DNA from: Proteobacteria bacterium UBA7420
GTDB lineage: Bacteria; Pseudomonadota; Gammaproteobacteria; Magnimaribacterales; D2472
NCBI GenBank assembly: GCA_002469975.1
Contig: DKMG01000021.1
Span: forward strand, 1 to 15,335
Length of the DNA: 15,335 nt
Direction of reading: 5' to 3'
Shown: piece after piece, positions 1-7,317 of the stretch
Layout: every line of letters begins with the position of its first letter
How positions within the stretch are numbered: the stretch's first letter is position 1
Notes under the pieces: model-generated
What the model saw: only the letters and a program-made list of their open reading frames with translations
What the model was told of the DNA's origin: nothing
The model's database searches: none
Program-made: the position numbers and the translations under genes

Positions 1-1908
1 TTCCTGCATCACATCACCTAGAGACCCTGTTTTGATGACTCTGCCTTTTCCAGGAACATATGAAGTCTCAATAGTAAGTAACTCTCCTCCGACCTCAGTC
101 CATGCAAGCCCAGACACCTTGCCAACAATATTCTCTATGTCAGCTTGGCCAAAAGTAAATTTAGGGACACCACAATATTTTTCAAGATTTTTTGGAGTGA
201 TGTTGATGGGAGAGTTAGCTTTTTTCTGGTCAGCAAGAACACGTTCTTTAACAGACTTTCTAAAGATCTTTGCAATTTGTCTCTCCAAACCTCTGACCCC
301 TGCTTCTCGGGTGTAGTGACGGACCAAATCTAGGATTGATGCATCTGTCAATTTCACCTCACTTGCATCTAATCCATTTCTTTCAAGCTGCTTGGGAACT
401 AGATATTGTTTAGCAATATTTAATTTTTCATCTTCGATATAACCAGGGATCCTGATAATTTCCATCCGATCTAACAAAGGAGCAGGGATATTTAAACTAT
501 TGGCAGTGCAAACAAACATCACTTCAGAGAGATCAAAGTCTACTTCCAAATAATGGTCTGAGAAAGAATTATTCTGCTCTGGATCCAAGACCTCCAATAA
601 AGCAGAGGCTGGATCACCTCGATGGTCCATGCCCATTTTATCTATCTCATCAAGCAAAAATAAAGGATTTTTTGTTTCCACCTTTGAAAGCTTTTGAATA
701 ATTTTACCAGGCATTGATCCGATGTATGTCCTACGATGACCACGAATCTCAGATTCATCTCTGACTCCACCTAATGACATTCTGGCAAATTTTCTGTTAG
801 TAGCTCTTGCTATTGATTTGCCCAAAGATGTCTTACCTACGCCTGGAGGCCCTACCAGACAAATCACAGGAGCTTTTAATTTCTTAACTCGCTGTTGAAC
901 AGCTAAATATTCTAATATCCTTTCCTTGACTTCGTCGAGACCAAAATGATCTTCGTTTAAAATATTATTGGCTGTTTTTAAGTCAGACTTAACCTTGCTT
1001 CTTTTTTTCCATGGCACGCCAATAAGATAATCTAAGTAGGATCGAACAACAGATGCTTCTGCTGACATAGGTGACATTTGCTTGAATTTTGAAAATTCAT
1101 TATTGGCTTTTTTCAGAGCTTCTTTGGACATGCCTGCTTTGGCAATATCATTCTCTAGCTGCGTTAACTCATCGCCCTCTTCGTTGATATCTCCAAGTTC
1201 TTTCTGCGCCGCTTTAATCTGCTCGTTTAGATAATATTCTCGTTGCGATTTTTCCATCTGACCTTTAACCCTGTTGCGGATTTTTTTGTCTACATCCATC
1301 ACATCAAGCTGAGATTCAATAAAAGCAATTAAAATTTCTGCTCTGAGTTGGAAGTCTGCAGTCTCTAAAATCTCTTGTTTCTGCTTGATATCCATAGGCA
1401 AATGCCCGGCAATAGAATCAATAATTCGGGATAAATCATCCAATGCATCAATCGATGCGAGAACCTCAGGTGCAATTTTTTTTGTGAGTTTAATAAAATC
1501 ATGAAACTTCGCTTTAACAAAACGAGCTAAGTTCTCTCCATCCTTCTGATCAAAATCTGGTTCAGGAATTAAACTGACCCGGACTTTGGAAAAATCTTGA
1601 TCAGATACCAAAGATTCCATTGTTGCTCTATGGGAACCTTCGACCAACACTTTAACTGTTCCATCAGGGAGTTTAATTAGCTGAAGAATATTGGCAATTG
1701 TGGCCACTTTGAATAGATCATCAAACAAGGGGGCGTCAAATGAACCATCTTTTTGCGCAGCAAGAATAATTTTTTTCTCACCAGCCATAGCTGCATTAAG
1801 CGCATTGATTGACTTATTTCTGCCTACAAAGAGTGTGGACACAACCCCTGGAAAGATCACAACATCTCTAAGAGGGATTAAGGGAAGATCATATTTAATG
1901 TTAGCCAT
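1..1908 (-). CDS. lon: Lon ATP-dependent protease, 3' part cut by window edge
   Basis: Lon is a cytosolic AAA+ serine protease that unfolds and degrades misfolded and regulatory proteins. I translated both ends and the ATPase core by hand, and all lie in one reading frame, so 636 codons appear intact. The N-terminal substrate-binding domain begins MANIKYDLPLIPLRDVVIFP. Walker A is GPPGVGKT at residues 353-360 and Walker B is LLDEID with D420-E421, almost the same numbering as E. coli Lon. The visible C-terminal part enters the protease domain (GLAWTEVGGELLTIE, then GDVMQE) and stops about 40 codons before the expected catalytic Ser/Lys dyad, which lies outside the window. The ATG at 1906-1908 lies 30 bases after the clpX stop in the same direction, the classical clpX-lon order. 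No clear Shine-Dalgarno sequence is seen. Family identity is very sure; only the protease active site cannot be inspected. Confidence 0.97.
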   Translation of the reverse strand, partial: MANIKYDLPLIPLRDVVIFPGVVSTLFVGRNKSINALNAAMAGEKKIILAAQKDGSFDAPLFDDLFKVATIANILQLIKLPDGTVKVLVEGSHRATMESLVSDQDFSKVRVSLIPEPDFDQKDGENLARFVKAKFHDFIKLTKKIAPEVLASIDALDDLSRIIDSIAGHLPMDIKQKQEILETADFQLRAEILIAFIESQLDVMDVDKKIRNRVKGQMEKSQREYYLNEQIKAAQKELGDINEEGDELTQLENDIAKAGMSKEALKKANNEFSKFKQMSPMSAEASVVRSYLDYLIGVPWKKRSKVKSDLKTANNILNEDHFGLDEVKERILEYLAVQQRVKKLKAPVICLVGPPGVGKTSLGKSIARATNRKFARMSLGGVRDESEIRGHRRTYIGSMPGKIIQKLSKVETKNPLFLLDEIDKMGMDHRGDPASALLEVLDPEQNNSFSDHYLEVDFDLSEVMFVCTANSLNIPAPLLDRMEIIRIPGYIEDEKLNIAKQYLVPKQLERNGLDASEVKLTDASILDLVRHYTREAGVRGLERQIAKIFRKSVKERVLADQKKANSPINITPKNLEKYCGVPKFTFGQADIENIVGKVSGLAWTEVGGELLTIETSYVPGKGRVIKTGSLGDVMQE

Positions 1909-1938
1909 ATAAATATAATGAGGGGGAATTTGTTAAAT

Positions 1939-3183
1939 TCAACCAGCAGATGAAGATTTTTTCTTGGGTGTTTTAAAAACTTTAATAGGATCTGTTGAAT
2001 GAATGACCGCATTTTCATCAACGATAACTTTTTCCAGATCTACGTTTGGTAATTCAAACATGGTATCCATTAAAAGCTCTTCCATAATTGATCTTAATCC
2101 ACGAGCACCAGTCTTACGTTTCAGGGCTTTTTTGGCGATTTCAACTAAAGCCTCCTTTCTAAAATCAAGTTCAACTTCATCGATTTCAAAAAGATACTTG
2201 TATTGGTTCACCAATGCATTTTTAGGCTCCTGAAGAATTCGAACCAATGCCTCTTCGTCCAGTTCATGCAGAGTAGAAATCACTGGAAGCCTGCCCACAA
2301 ATTCTGGAATTAATCCAAATTTAACTAGGTCTTCAGGCTCTAATGTTTCGATGATAGAGGCGACTGTTGCCTGAGTATCTTTTACCGCAGCACCAAAACC
2401 TATTCCTGATTTATCAGTTCTATGTTTGATGACCTCATCTATCCCTGAGAATGCTCCACCACAAATAAATAAAATATTAGAAGTATCAATTTGAATGAAT
2501 TCTTGCTGAGGATGCTTTCGTCCACCTTGAGGGGGAATGGAAGCAACTGTTCCTTCAATCAATTTCAATAAGGCTTGCTGGACACCTTCACCTGAAACAT
2601 CTCGAGTGATGGATGGGTTATCAGATTTACGAGCAATCTTATCAATCTCATCAATGTAGACAATGCCTAGTGCTGCTTTATCTGGATCATAGTCACATTT
2701 TTGTAGAAGTTTTTGAATGATGTTTTCAACATCCTCTCCCACGTAACCAGCTTCAGTTAAGGTCGTTGCATCAGCTATGGTGAATGGAACATTCAGAACT
2801 CTTGCAAGTGTTTGCGCTAAAAGAGTTTTCCCACTGCCTGTTGGTCCTAGAAGCAACACATTACTTTTTTGAAGTTCAATCTCATCTTTTTTAGAGTTAG
2901 AGCGAAGTCTTTTGTAATGATTGTATACAGCTACCGAAAGTATTTTTTTAGCTTTTTCCTGGCCAATTACATATTCATCTAATTGATTAAAAATTTCTAA
3001 CGGAGATGGAAGCTCTTCAAGAACTTCAACCTCATCAGTTTTGACCTCTTCCTCAATAATGTCATTGCACAGATCTACACATTCATCGCAAATATAAACA
3101 CTGGGGCCTGCAATGAGTTTACGCACATCCTCTTGACCCTTGCCACAAAAAGTACAAATTAACTTGCTATCTTTATTTTCCAT
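1939..3183 (-). CDS. clpX: ClpX, ATP-dependent unfoldase subunit of ClpXP
   Basis: ClpX is the AAA+ hexamer that recognises tagged substrates, unfolds them and feeds them into ClpP. The 414-residue product has the usual length and all family landmarks. The N-terminal zinc-binding domain has C10, C13, C32 and C35. Walker A is GPTGSGKT at 113-120, pore loop 1 is GYVG at 146-149 and Walker B is VYIDE ending at E179. The RKH substrate loop is at 222-224 and the ClpP-docking IGF loop is at 261-263. The sensor region KTGARGLRSI is also present. The ATG lies inside the end of clpP (11-base overlap), so the two are probably translationally coupled; lon follows after 30 bases. Nothing is missing. Confidence 0.98.
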   Translation of the reverse strand: MENKDSKLICTFCGKGQEDVRKLIAGPSVYICDECVDLCNDIIEEEVKTDEVEVLEELPSPLEIFNQLDEYVIGQEKAKKILSVAVYNHYKRLRSNSKKDEIELQKSNVLLLGPTGSGKTLLAQTLARVLNVPFTIADATTLTEAGYVGEDVENIIQKLLQKCDYDPDKAALGIVYIDEIDKIARKSDNPSITRDVSGEGVQQALLKLIEGTVASIPPQGGRKHPQQEFIQIDTSNILFICGGAFSGIDEVIKHRTDKSGIGFGAAVKDTQATVASIIETLEPEDLVKFGLIPEFVGRLPVISTLHELDEEALVRILQEPKNALVNQYKYLFEIDEVELDFRKEALVEIAKKALKRKTGARGLRSIMEELLMDTMFELPNVDLEKVIVDENAVIHSTDPIKVFKTPKKKSSSAG

Positions 3184-3787
3184 TTACTTGGGGTCTCTTT
3201 TCTAATATCTCATCTATAATGCCGTAACTTACTGCCTCTTTTGCATTAAGAAAATTATCTCTATCCGTATCTTGCTCAACTTTTTTTAATGTCTTGCCCG
3301 TATGTTTTGCAAGGATTTCATTAACTTTATGTTTTACAAGGAGCATTTCTTTGGCATGAATTTCAAAATCTGAAGCCTGGCCTTGAAAGCCTCCAAGAGG
3401 CTGATGAATCATAATGCGAGAATTAGTTAAGGCGAATCTTTTGCCTTGAGCGCCGCCTGCTAGGAGTAACGAGCCCATGCTTGCAGCCTGACCTATACAT
3501 AGAGTTGATACTTCTGGTGCTATAAACTGCATGGTGTCATATATTGCTAACCCAGAAGTAATGACTCCGCCAGGAGAATTAATATAAATACTAATGTCTT
3601 TTTCAGGGTTCTCTGATTCCAAGAAAAGCAACTGAGCCACCACAAGATTTGATATGTAATCATCTATCGGGCCAGTTAAAAAGATAATTCTCTCTTTAAG
3701 AAGCCTTGAGTAGATATCAAAAGCTCTCTCCCCACGAGGAGTCTGCTCTACAACCATAGGAACTAATCCTGAGTTAATTGTTTCCAT
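3173..3787 (-). CDS. clpP: ClpP proteolytic subunit
   Basis: ClpP is the tetradecameric serine peptidase that partners ClpX. The 204-residue protein carries the complete catalytic triad: S103 in GQAASMGSLLLAGG, H128 in RIMIHQPLGG and D177 in QDTDRDNFL. The spacing matches E. coli ClpP. The first 15 or so residues are probably a short propeptide ahead of the conserved GERAFDIYSRLL segment, as in other proteobacteria. The ATG follows the tig stop after two bases and the 3' end overlaps clpX by 11 bases, so tig-clpP-clpX read as one operon. There is no obvious Shine-Dalgarno sequence, consistent with coupling to upstream translation. Confidence 0.98.
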   Translation of the reverse strand: METINSGLVPMVVEQTPRGERAFDIYSRLLKERIIFLTGPIDDYISNLVVAQLLFLESENPEKDISIYINSPGGVITSGLAIYDTMQFIAPEVSTLCIGQAASMGSLLLAGGAQGKRFALTNSRIMIHQPLGGFQGQASDFEIHAKEMLLVKHKVNEILAKHTGKTLKKVEQDTDRDNFLNAKEAVSYGIIDEILEKRPQVNGK

Positions 3788-3789
3788 AT

Positions 3790-5091
3790 TTATTTATTTG
3801 CCAGTTCCGAAAATTTTATTACCTTTACCTTTGATTTGAGGTCAGATTCTAGTTTTTCAATGAGTAAGTTTTCTAAAATTACCATTTTGTATTGATCAAG
3901 TTGCTGAGGTTGGCTTTGGATCCATGTTTTAAACTGATCCGCATCCTTATATTTACTAGACTCTTCCTCAATAAATTTCTCGAGATCAGCCTCTTGAACC
4001 TCTAACTCGTACTTTTTTAAGAGAGCTGAAAACAGAAGATCCAGTCGCACTCTTTTTTCTGCGTTCTCTAAAAAATCTTCTTTGGGAAATAAATCCTCAG
4101 CTGCATTCTCAGGCGTTTGACCCATTCTCATCAAAGAATCTTTTCGCATTAAGGCTGCTTGCTCATCAATGGTGCTCTTGGGCACTTTAAAATCATTCCC
4201 TTTTAAAAGGGTTTCATAGAGCGACTCTTTGGTTAAAGATTTCTCTTGTTGTTCAATCTCTCCCTTCATACGCTTTAGAATCTCTGCTCTAAATCCTGCC
4301 TCGTCCTCAACATCTTCCATTGCGAGAGTCTCAAATAGCTCTTTATCAATAGTTGCTTTATGCATTTCTTGAACTTCGTGCAGCGTGATAAAAAACTCTG
4401 TCTCTTTGCCTGCAAGATCTTTCTTAAAATAATCTTCAGGAAAATTTGTTTTAAATGAGAAGGTATCTCCTGCTGATTTCTTGAGAAGATTGTCTTCAAA
4501 ACCAGGAATCATAGATTTAGACCCTATGACTAATTTAAAATCTTTGGATTGGTTGCCCTCAAAACTCTTTCCGTCAATCTTGCCTTCAAAATCAATCACT
4601 GCTTGATCTTTATCTTGGGCAGCTCTTTCCACTTTATGCCAATGGCAATATCGCTCAGTAATATCTGTGATGGCTAAGTCAATATCAGAATCATCTAATG
4701 TAATTTCAGTTTTCTCGTAATTGGTCCACCTTGAGAGCTTTGGTTTGACCTCAGGAAACACCTCAAAAACTGCAGAATATGAAATGGGCTTAGTTGGATC
4801 TTCGCTTTCAATATTGATTGATGGAGAGGACGCAGGCTTTAATTCTTGTGCCTGTAATTCAACAGGATAGCTTTCTTGAATGAGTTCATTCAAAACTTCA
4901 TAATGAATTGAGTCGCCGTAACGTTGTTTTAAAACATCATTGGGTACATTGCCTTTTCGAAAACCATCCAGCTTGGCACTAGATTTAATTTTAGTGAGCT
5001 TGGTGTTGTATTTTGACTCGTACTGATCCACCTCAACCGAGACAGTTAACTTGCGCTCTAAATCTTTCAGTTTTTTTAATTTGCTAGACAT
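3790..5091 (-). CDS. tig: Trigger factor, ribosome-bound chaperone
   Basis: Trigger factor binds the ribosomal exit tunnel and shields nascent chains. From the ATG at 5089-5091 the product is 433 residues. The ribosome-docking signature GFRKGNVP then falls with FRK at 44-46, exactly as in E. coli, which is why I chose this start over an in-frame TTG at 5118 that adds nine residues (MDTLDKLNI) and nearly touches the tRNA-His gene. An FKBP-type peptidyl-prolyl isomerase domain follows (VIDFEGKIDGKSFEG, then IPGFEDNLLKKSAGD), roughly residues 150-240. After it comes the long charged helical C-terminal chaperone domain. It is the first protein gene of the tig-clpP-clpX-lon run, with a two-base gap to clpP. 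No Shine-Dalgarno sequence is visible. Confidence 0.96.
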   Translation of the reverse strand: MSSKLKKLKDLERKLTVSVEVDQYESKYNTKLTKIKSSAKLDGFRKGNVPNDVLKQRYGDSIHYEVLNELIQESYPVELQAQELKPASSPSINIESEDPTKPISYSAVFEVFPEVKPKLSRWTNYEKTEITLDDSDIDLAITDITERYCHWHKVERAAQDKDQAVIDFEGKIDGKSFEGNQSKDFKLVIGSKSMIPGFEDNLLKKSAGDTFSFKTNFPEDYFKKDLAGKETEFFITLHEVQEMHKATIDKELFETLAMEDVEDEAGFRAEILKRMKGEIEQQEKSLTKESLYETLLKGNDFKVPKSTIDEQAALMRKDSLMRMGQTPENAAEDLFPKEDFLENAEKRVRLDLLFSALLKKYELEVQEADLEKFIEEESSKYKDADQFKTWIQSQPQQLDQYKMVILENLLIEKLESDLKSKVKVIKFSELANK

Positions 5092-5102
5092 AATATTTAA
5101 TT

Positions 5103-5119
5103 TATCCAAAGTATCCAAA
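5103..5119 (-). repeat. Short tandem repeat between tRNA-His and tig
   Basis: On the minus strand the octamer TTTGGATA occurs twice with a nine-base period, between the CCA end of tRNA-His and the tig ATG. It may be chance in AT-rich DNA; no function can be assigned. Confidence 0.4.
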
Positions 5120-5121
5120 AA

Positions 5122-5199
5122 TGGGGCGAGTGATGGGGTTCGAACCCACGGCCTCCGGATTCACAGTCCAGCGCTCTAACCAACTGAGCTACACCCGCC
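5122..5199 (-). tRNA. tRNA-His (anticodon GTG)
   Basis: The minus strand folds into a full cloverleaf. The seven-base acceptor stem GCGGGTG pairs with CACTCGC. A D arm is present. The anticodon loop CTGTGAA gives GTG (plus-strand 5162-5164). The T arm GTGGG-TTCGAAC-CCCAT is followed by an encoded CCA. The extra 5' guanine (G-1, at 5199) opposite C73 is the specific identity mark of bacterial histidine tRNA, so the assignment does not rest on the anticodon alone. It lies 30 bases upstream of tig in the same direction, with no hairpin-plus-T-run between, so co-transcription with tig is plausible. Confidence 0.97.
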
Positions 5200-5211
5200 A
5201 CGAAACGAAAC

Positions 5212-5217
5212 ATTATA
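5212..5217 (-). promoter_or_regulatory. Candidate -10 box for tRNA-His (and tig)
   Basis: A perfect TATAAT is read on the minus strand, ending 12 bases before the 5' end of tRNA-His. This spacing would start transcription about six bases upstream of the mature tRNA. The -35 region is weak. It could also drive tig-clpP-clpX-lon by read-through. Confidence 0.5.
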
Positions 5218-5230
5218 GATGTAAAAAGCT

Positions 5231-5236
5231 TATAAT
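5231..5236 (+). promoter_or_regulatory. Candidate -10 box for gdhA
   Basis: A perfect TATAAT on the plus strand sits 20 bases before the glutamate dehydrogenase ATG, predicting a leader of about 13 bases that includes the GGGGG ribosome site. No good -35 match was seen 17 bases upstream. Together with the minus-strand box at 5212-5217 it would form a compact divergent promoter. Confidence 0.4.
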
Positions 5237-5248
5237 AATATTTTTTTC

Positions 5249-5254
5249 AGGGGG
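5249..5254 (+). promoter_or_regulatory. Shine-Dalgarno-like AGGGGG of gdhA
   Basis: AGGGGG lies only two bases before the ATG at 5257, which is closer than usual, but five bases before the next codon, TTG at 5260. Initiation could therefore be at either codon. The protein differs by one residue. Confidence 0.5.
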
Positions 5255-5256
5255 TT

Positions 5257-6663
5257 ATGTTGGCAAATAAAGATTTTTTAAATAGCACAAACAAATTGTT
5301 TGATAAAGCTATTCAATACACAGATATCTCCCCCGGTTTAGCCAAACGAATTAAAGTGTGTAATTCCACCTATACTATTAATTTCGGTGTCAAATTAAAA
5401 GATGGGATTCACACCTTTACTGGATGGCGATCAGTTCATTCTGAGCATTTTGAACCAGCAAAAGGTGGAATCAGATATGACATTGCATCTTCACAGAAAG
5501 AGGTTGAGGCATTAGCGGCTCTCATGACATACAAGTGTGCGATTATTGAGGTGCCATTTGGTGGATCAAAAGGGGCATTAAAAATTAACCCAAAAAATTG
5601 GACTGAGGCTGAAATTGAAAAAATTACTCGTCGCTTTGCTCAAGAGCTAATCAAAAGAGATTTAATAAATCCTGCACAAAATGTTCCAGCTCCAGATGTA
5701 GGAACAGGCGCCAAAGAGATGTCATGGATTGCAGATGAATACCGAAGAATTTTTCCGACAGATATAAATGCTTTGGCTTGTGTGACTGGCAAGCCACCTC
5801 AAAAAGGAGGCTTGGTTGGAAGATCTGAGGCTACAGGCCGAGGCGTCCAATATATTATTAGGGAATTTTTCCGACATAAAGATGATTATCAACCTGTAGG
5901 ATTAAAAGATGGTTTGGCAGGAAAGAATATAGCTATTCAGGGCTTTGGAAATGTTGGGTTTCATGCTGCAAAATTTCTTCAAGAAGAGGATGATTGCAAG
6001 ATCATTTGCATTATGGAGCACAATGGCGCCCTCCTAAATCCCAAAGGCATTAATGTTCAGGCTGCAAAAAATTTTTATATGCAGAAAGGAACATTTGATG
6101 GCTGCTCAGAAGGTGTATTTAAAGAGGACAGCGCGAGCTTTCTTTGCATGAAGTGTGATATTTTGATTCCAGCGGCATTGGAAAATGTAATTGACATGTC
6201 CAATGCACCAGATATTCAAGCAAAGCTCATTGTGGAGGCGGCCAATGGTCCCATTAGCTTTGAAGCCGATGAGATTCTGCTGAAAAAAAATATTGCAATT
6301 ATTCCAGATATTATGGCAAATGCTGGTGGGGTTGCTGTGAGTTACTTTGAGTGGGTCAGGAACCTGAGACATATTCGATTTGGTAGGCTTGAAAAAAGAA
6401 GAAATGCTTATCAGTTTGAAACTCTCATTGCGGCCATTGAGACCATGACAGGCAAGCAAATGCCAGAGAAATTTAAAGACCAGCTTATTGAAGGTTCCAG
6501 TGAAATTGATTTGGTTCGCTCAGGTCTAGACGACATGATACGAGAGGCATATCAAAAAGTTAGGCTGGCCAAAATAGAGAACTCTATTCCCGATCTGAGA
6601 ACAGCAGCATATAAAATTGCCATAGATCGAATAGCAATCAGCTATGACTCGATTGGGCTGTAA
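5257..6663 (+). CDS. gdhA: Glutamate dehydrogenase, mitochondrial-like form
   Basis: The enzyme interconverts glutamate and 2-oxoglutarate plus ammonia using NAD(P). The 468-residue protein has the substrate-binding lysines K93 (MTYKCA) and K105 (PFGGSKG), the catalytic aspartate D147 (PAPDVGTG) and the Rossmann motif GFGNVG at 229-234. The late signature ANAGGVAVSYFEWVRNL is also present. Runs such as KINPKNWT, EKITRRF, EMSWIAD and ACVTGKP closely resemble what I recall of animal mitochondrial GDH rather than E. coli GdhA. Between FGRL (ending at 378) and SGL (422-424) there are 43 residues that most bacterial GDHs lack, in the place of the mammalian antenna. The glutamate E254 at the end of the second Rossmann strand is compatible with NAD use; this is inference. 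The gene is alone on this strand here, with a TATAAT upstream, and ends eight bases from a convergent gene. The symbol is generic. Confidence 0.93.
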   Translation: MLANKDFLNSTNKLFDKAIQYTDISPGLAKRIKVCNSTYTINFGVKLKDGIHTFTGWRSVHSEHFEPAKGGIRYDIASSQKEVEALAALMTYKCAIIEVPFGGSKGALKINPKNWTEAEIEKITRRFAQELIKRDLINPAQNVPAPDVGTGAKEMSWIADEYRRIFPTDINALACVTGKPPQKGGLVGRSEATGRGVQYIIREFFRHKDDYQPVGLKDGLAGKNIAIQGFGNVGFHAAKFLQEEDDCKIICIMEHNGALLNPKGINVQAAKNFYMQKGTFDGCSEGVFKEDSASFLCMKCDILIPAALENVIDMSNAPDIQAKLIVEAANGPISFEADEILLKKNIAIIPDIMANAGGVAVSYFEWVRNLRHIRFGRLEKRRNAYQFETLIAAIETMTGKQMPEKFKDQLIEGSSEIDLVRSGLDDMIREAYQKVRLAKIENSIPDLRTAAYKIAIDRIAISYDSIGL

Positions 6664-6671
6664 AAATTTGC

Positions 6672-7310
6672 CTAGTTTGGAAACAATACTATTTCAGGCT
6701 CATCAAGATTCCAAAGAGGAAATTTTTTCATGGCCTGGGTAAATAATGCAGAGGATTCAAAATGCTCAAGCAAAGCAATGACTTTGCTAAAGCTCTGCGC
6801 CTGAAACCACTCTGGGTTTGCAATCTTGGTTTGCCTTATAAAGGGTAGAATACAAATATCCAAAAGACTAATAGTCTTACCAAATACCCATGGAGCTGAC
6901 TCAATTGATGACTCCAGCTCCATTAAGAGCTGCAAACATTCATTCTGATGATCTTCTAGGGTTTCTTTATATCTAGAGGCATACTTATACCTATCCAAGT
7001 GATATTTAAACTTTGAATCGAAGAGCGCTATCCAATCATTGGATAATGTCGATTGGTGTTCAGAGCAGGCGTGTACTCTGGAAGAATTTTGATGCAAAGC
7101 CCAGTCAATAATATCCATGCTTTCATCGAGAATTCTATTCTGAAGTTGCAGCACTGGCACTGTTCCTTTTGGAGAAATTTTTAGCATGGCTTGAGGCTTG
7201 TTTTTTAATAATACTTCTCGTAACTCACATTCCACAGAAGACAAAATGATTGCCATCCGAGCTCTCATTGCATAAGGACATCGCCTAAAACTGTAGAGTA
7301 TTGGCAGCAT
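6672..7310 (-). CDS. Glutathione S-transferase-like protein, Cys type
   Basis: The 212-residue soluble protein has an N-terminal thioredoxin-fold GST domain (about 1-75) and an all-helical C-terminal half. Near the N terminus, YSFRRCPYAMRARMAI places a cysteine at position 11 in a glutaredoxin-like CPYA motif, as in omega/beta-like GSTs that do thiol transfer or deglutathionylation rather than classical conjugation. GTVPVL supplies the cis-proline that contacts glutathione, and DESMDIIDWAL supplies the glutamate-serine pair that binds its gamma-glutamyl end. It follows trhO after seven bases, so the two are likely co-transcribed. The stop (TAG, 6672-6674) is eight bases from the convergent gdhA stop. 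The fold is sure, but the substrate is unknown and no symbol is justified. Confidence 0.85.
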   Translation of the reverse strand: MLPILYSFRRCPYAMRARMAIILSSVECELREVLLKNKPQAMLKISPKGTVPVLQLQNRILDESMDIIDWALHQNSSRVHACSEHQSTLSNDWIALFDSKFKYHLDRYKYASRYKETLEDHQNECLQLLMELESSIESAPWVFGKTISLLDICILPFIRQTKIANPEWFQAQSFSKVIALLEHFESSALFTQAMKKFPLWNLDEPEIVLFPN

Positions 7311-7317
7311 AAATTAT

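Noticed and set aside
32..316. Plus-strand ORFs at the left edge
   Set aside because: They lie antisense to lon, whose translation here matches the start of the protease domain residue by residue.
5092..5118. Nine-residue N-terminal extension of trigger factor from a TTG
   Set aside because: Starting at the ATG puts the FRK ribosome-docking motif at 44-46 exactly as in E. coli; the extension nearly abuts the tRNA-His CCA end and has no ribosome site.
6106..6459. 117-residue minus-strand ORF inside glutamate dehydrogenase
   Set aside because: It is fully antisense to strongly conserved enzyme sequence and shows no recognisable domain.
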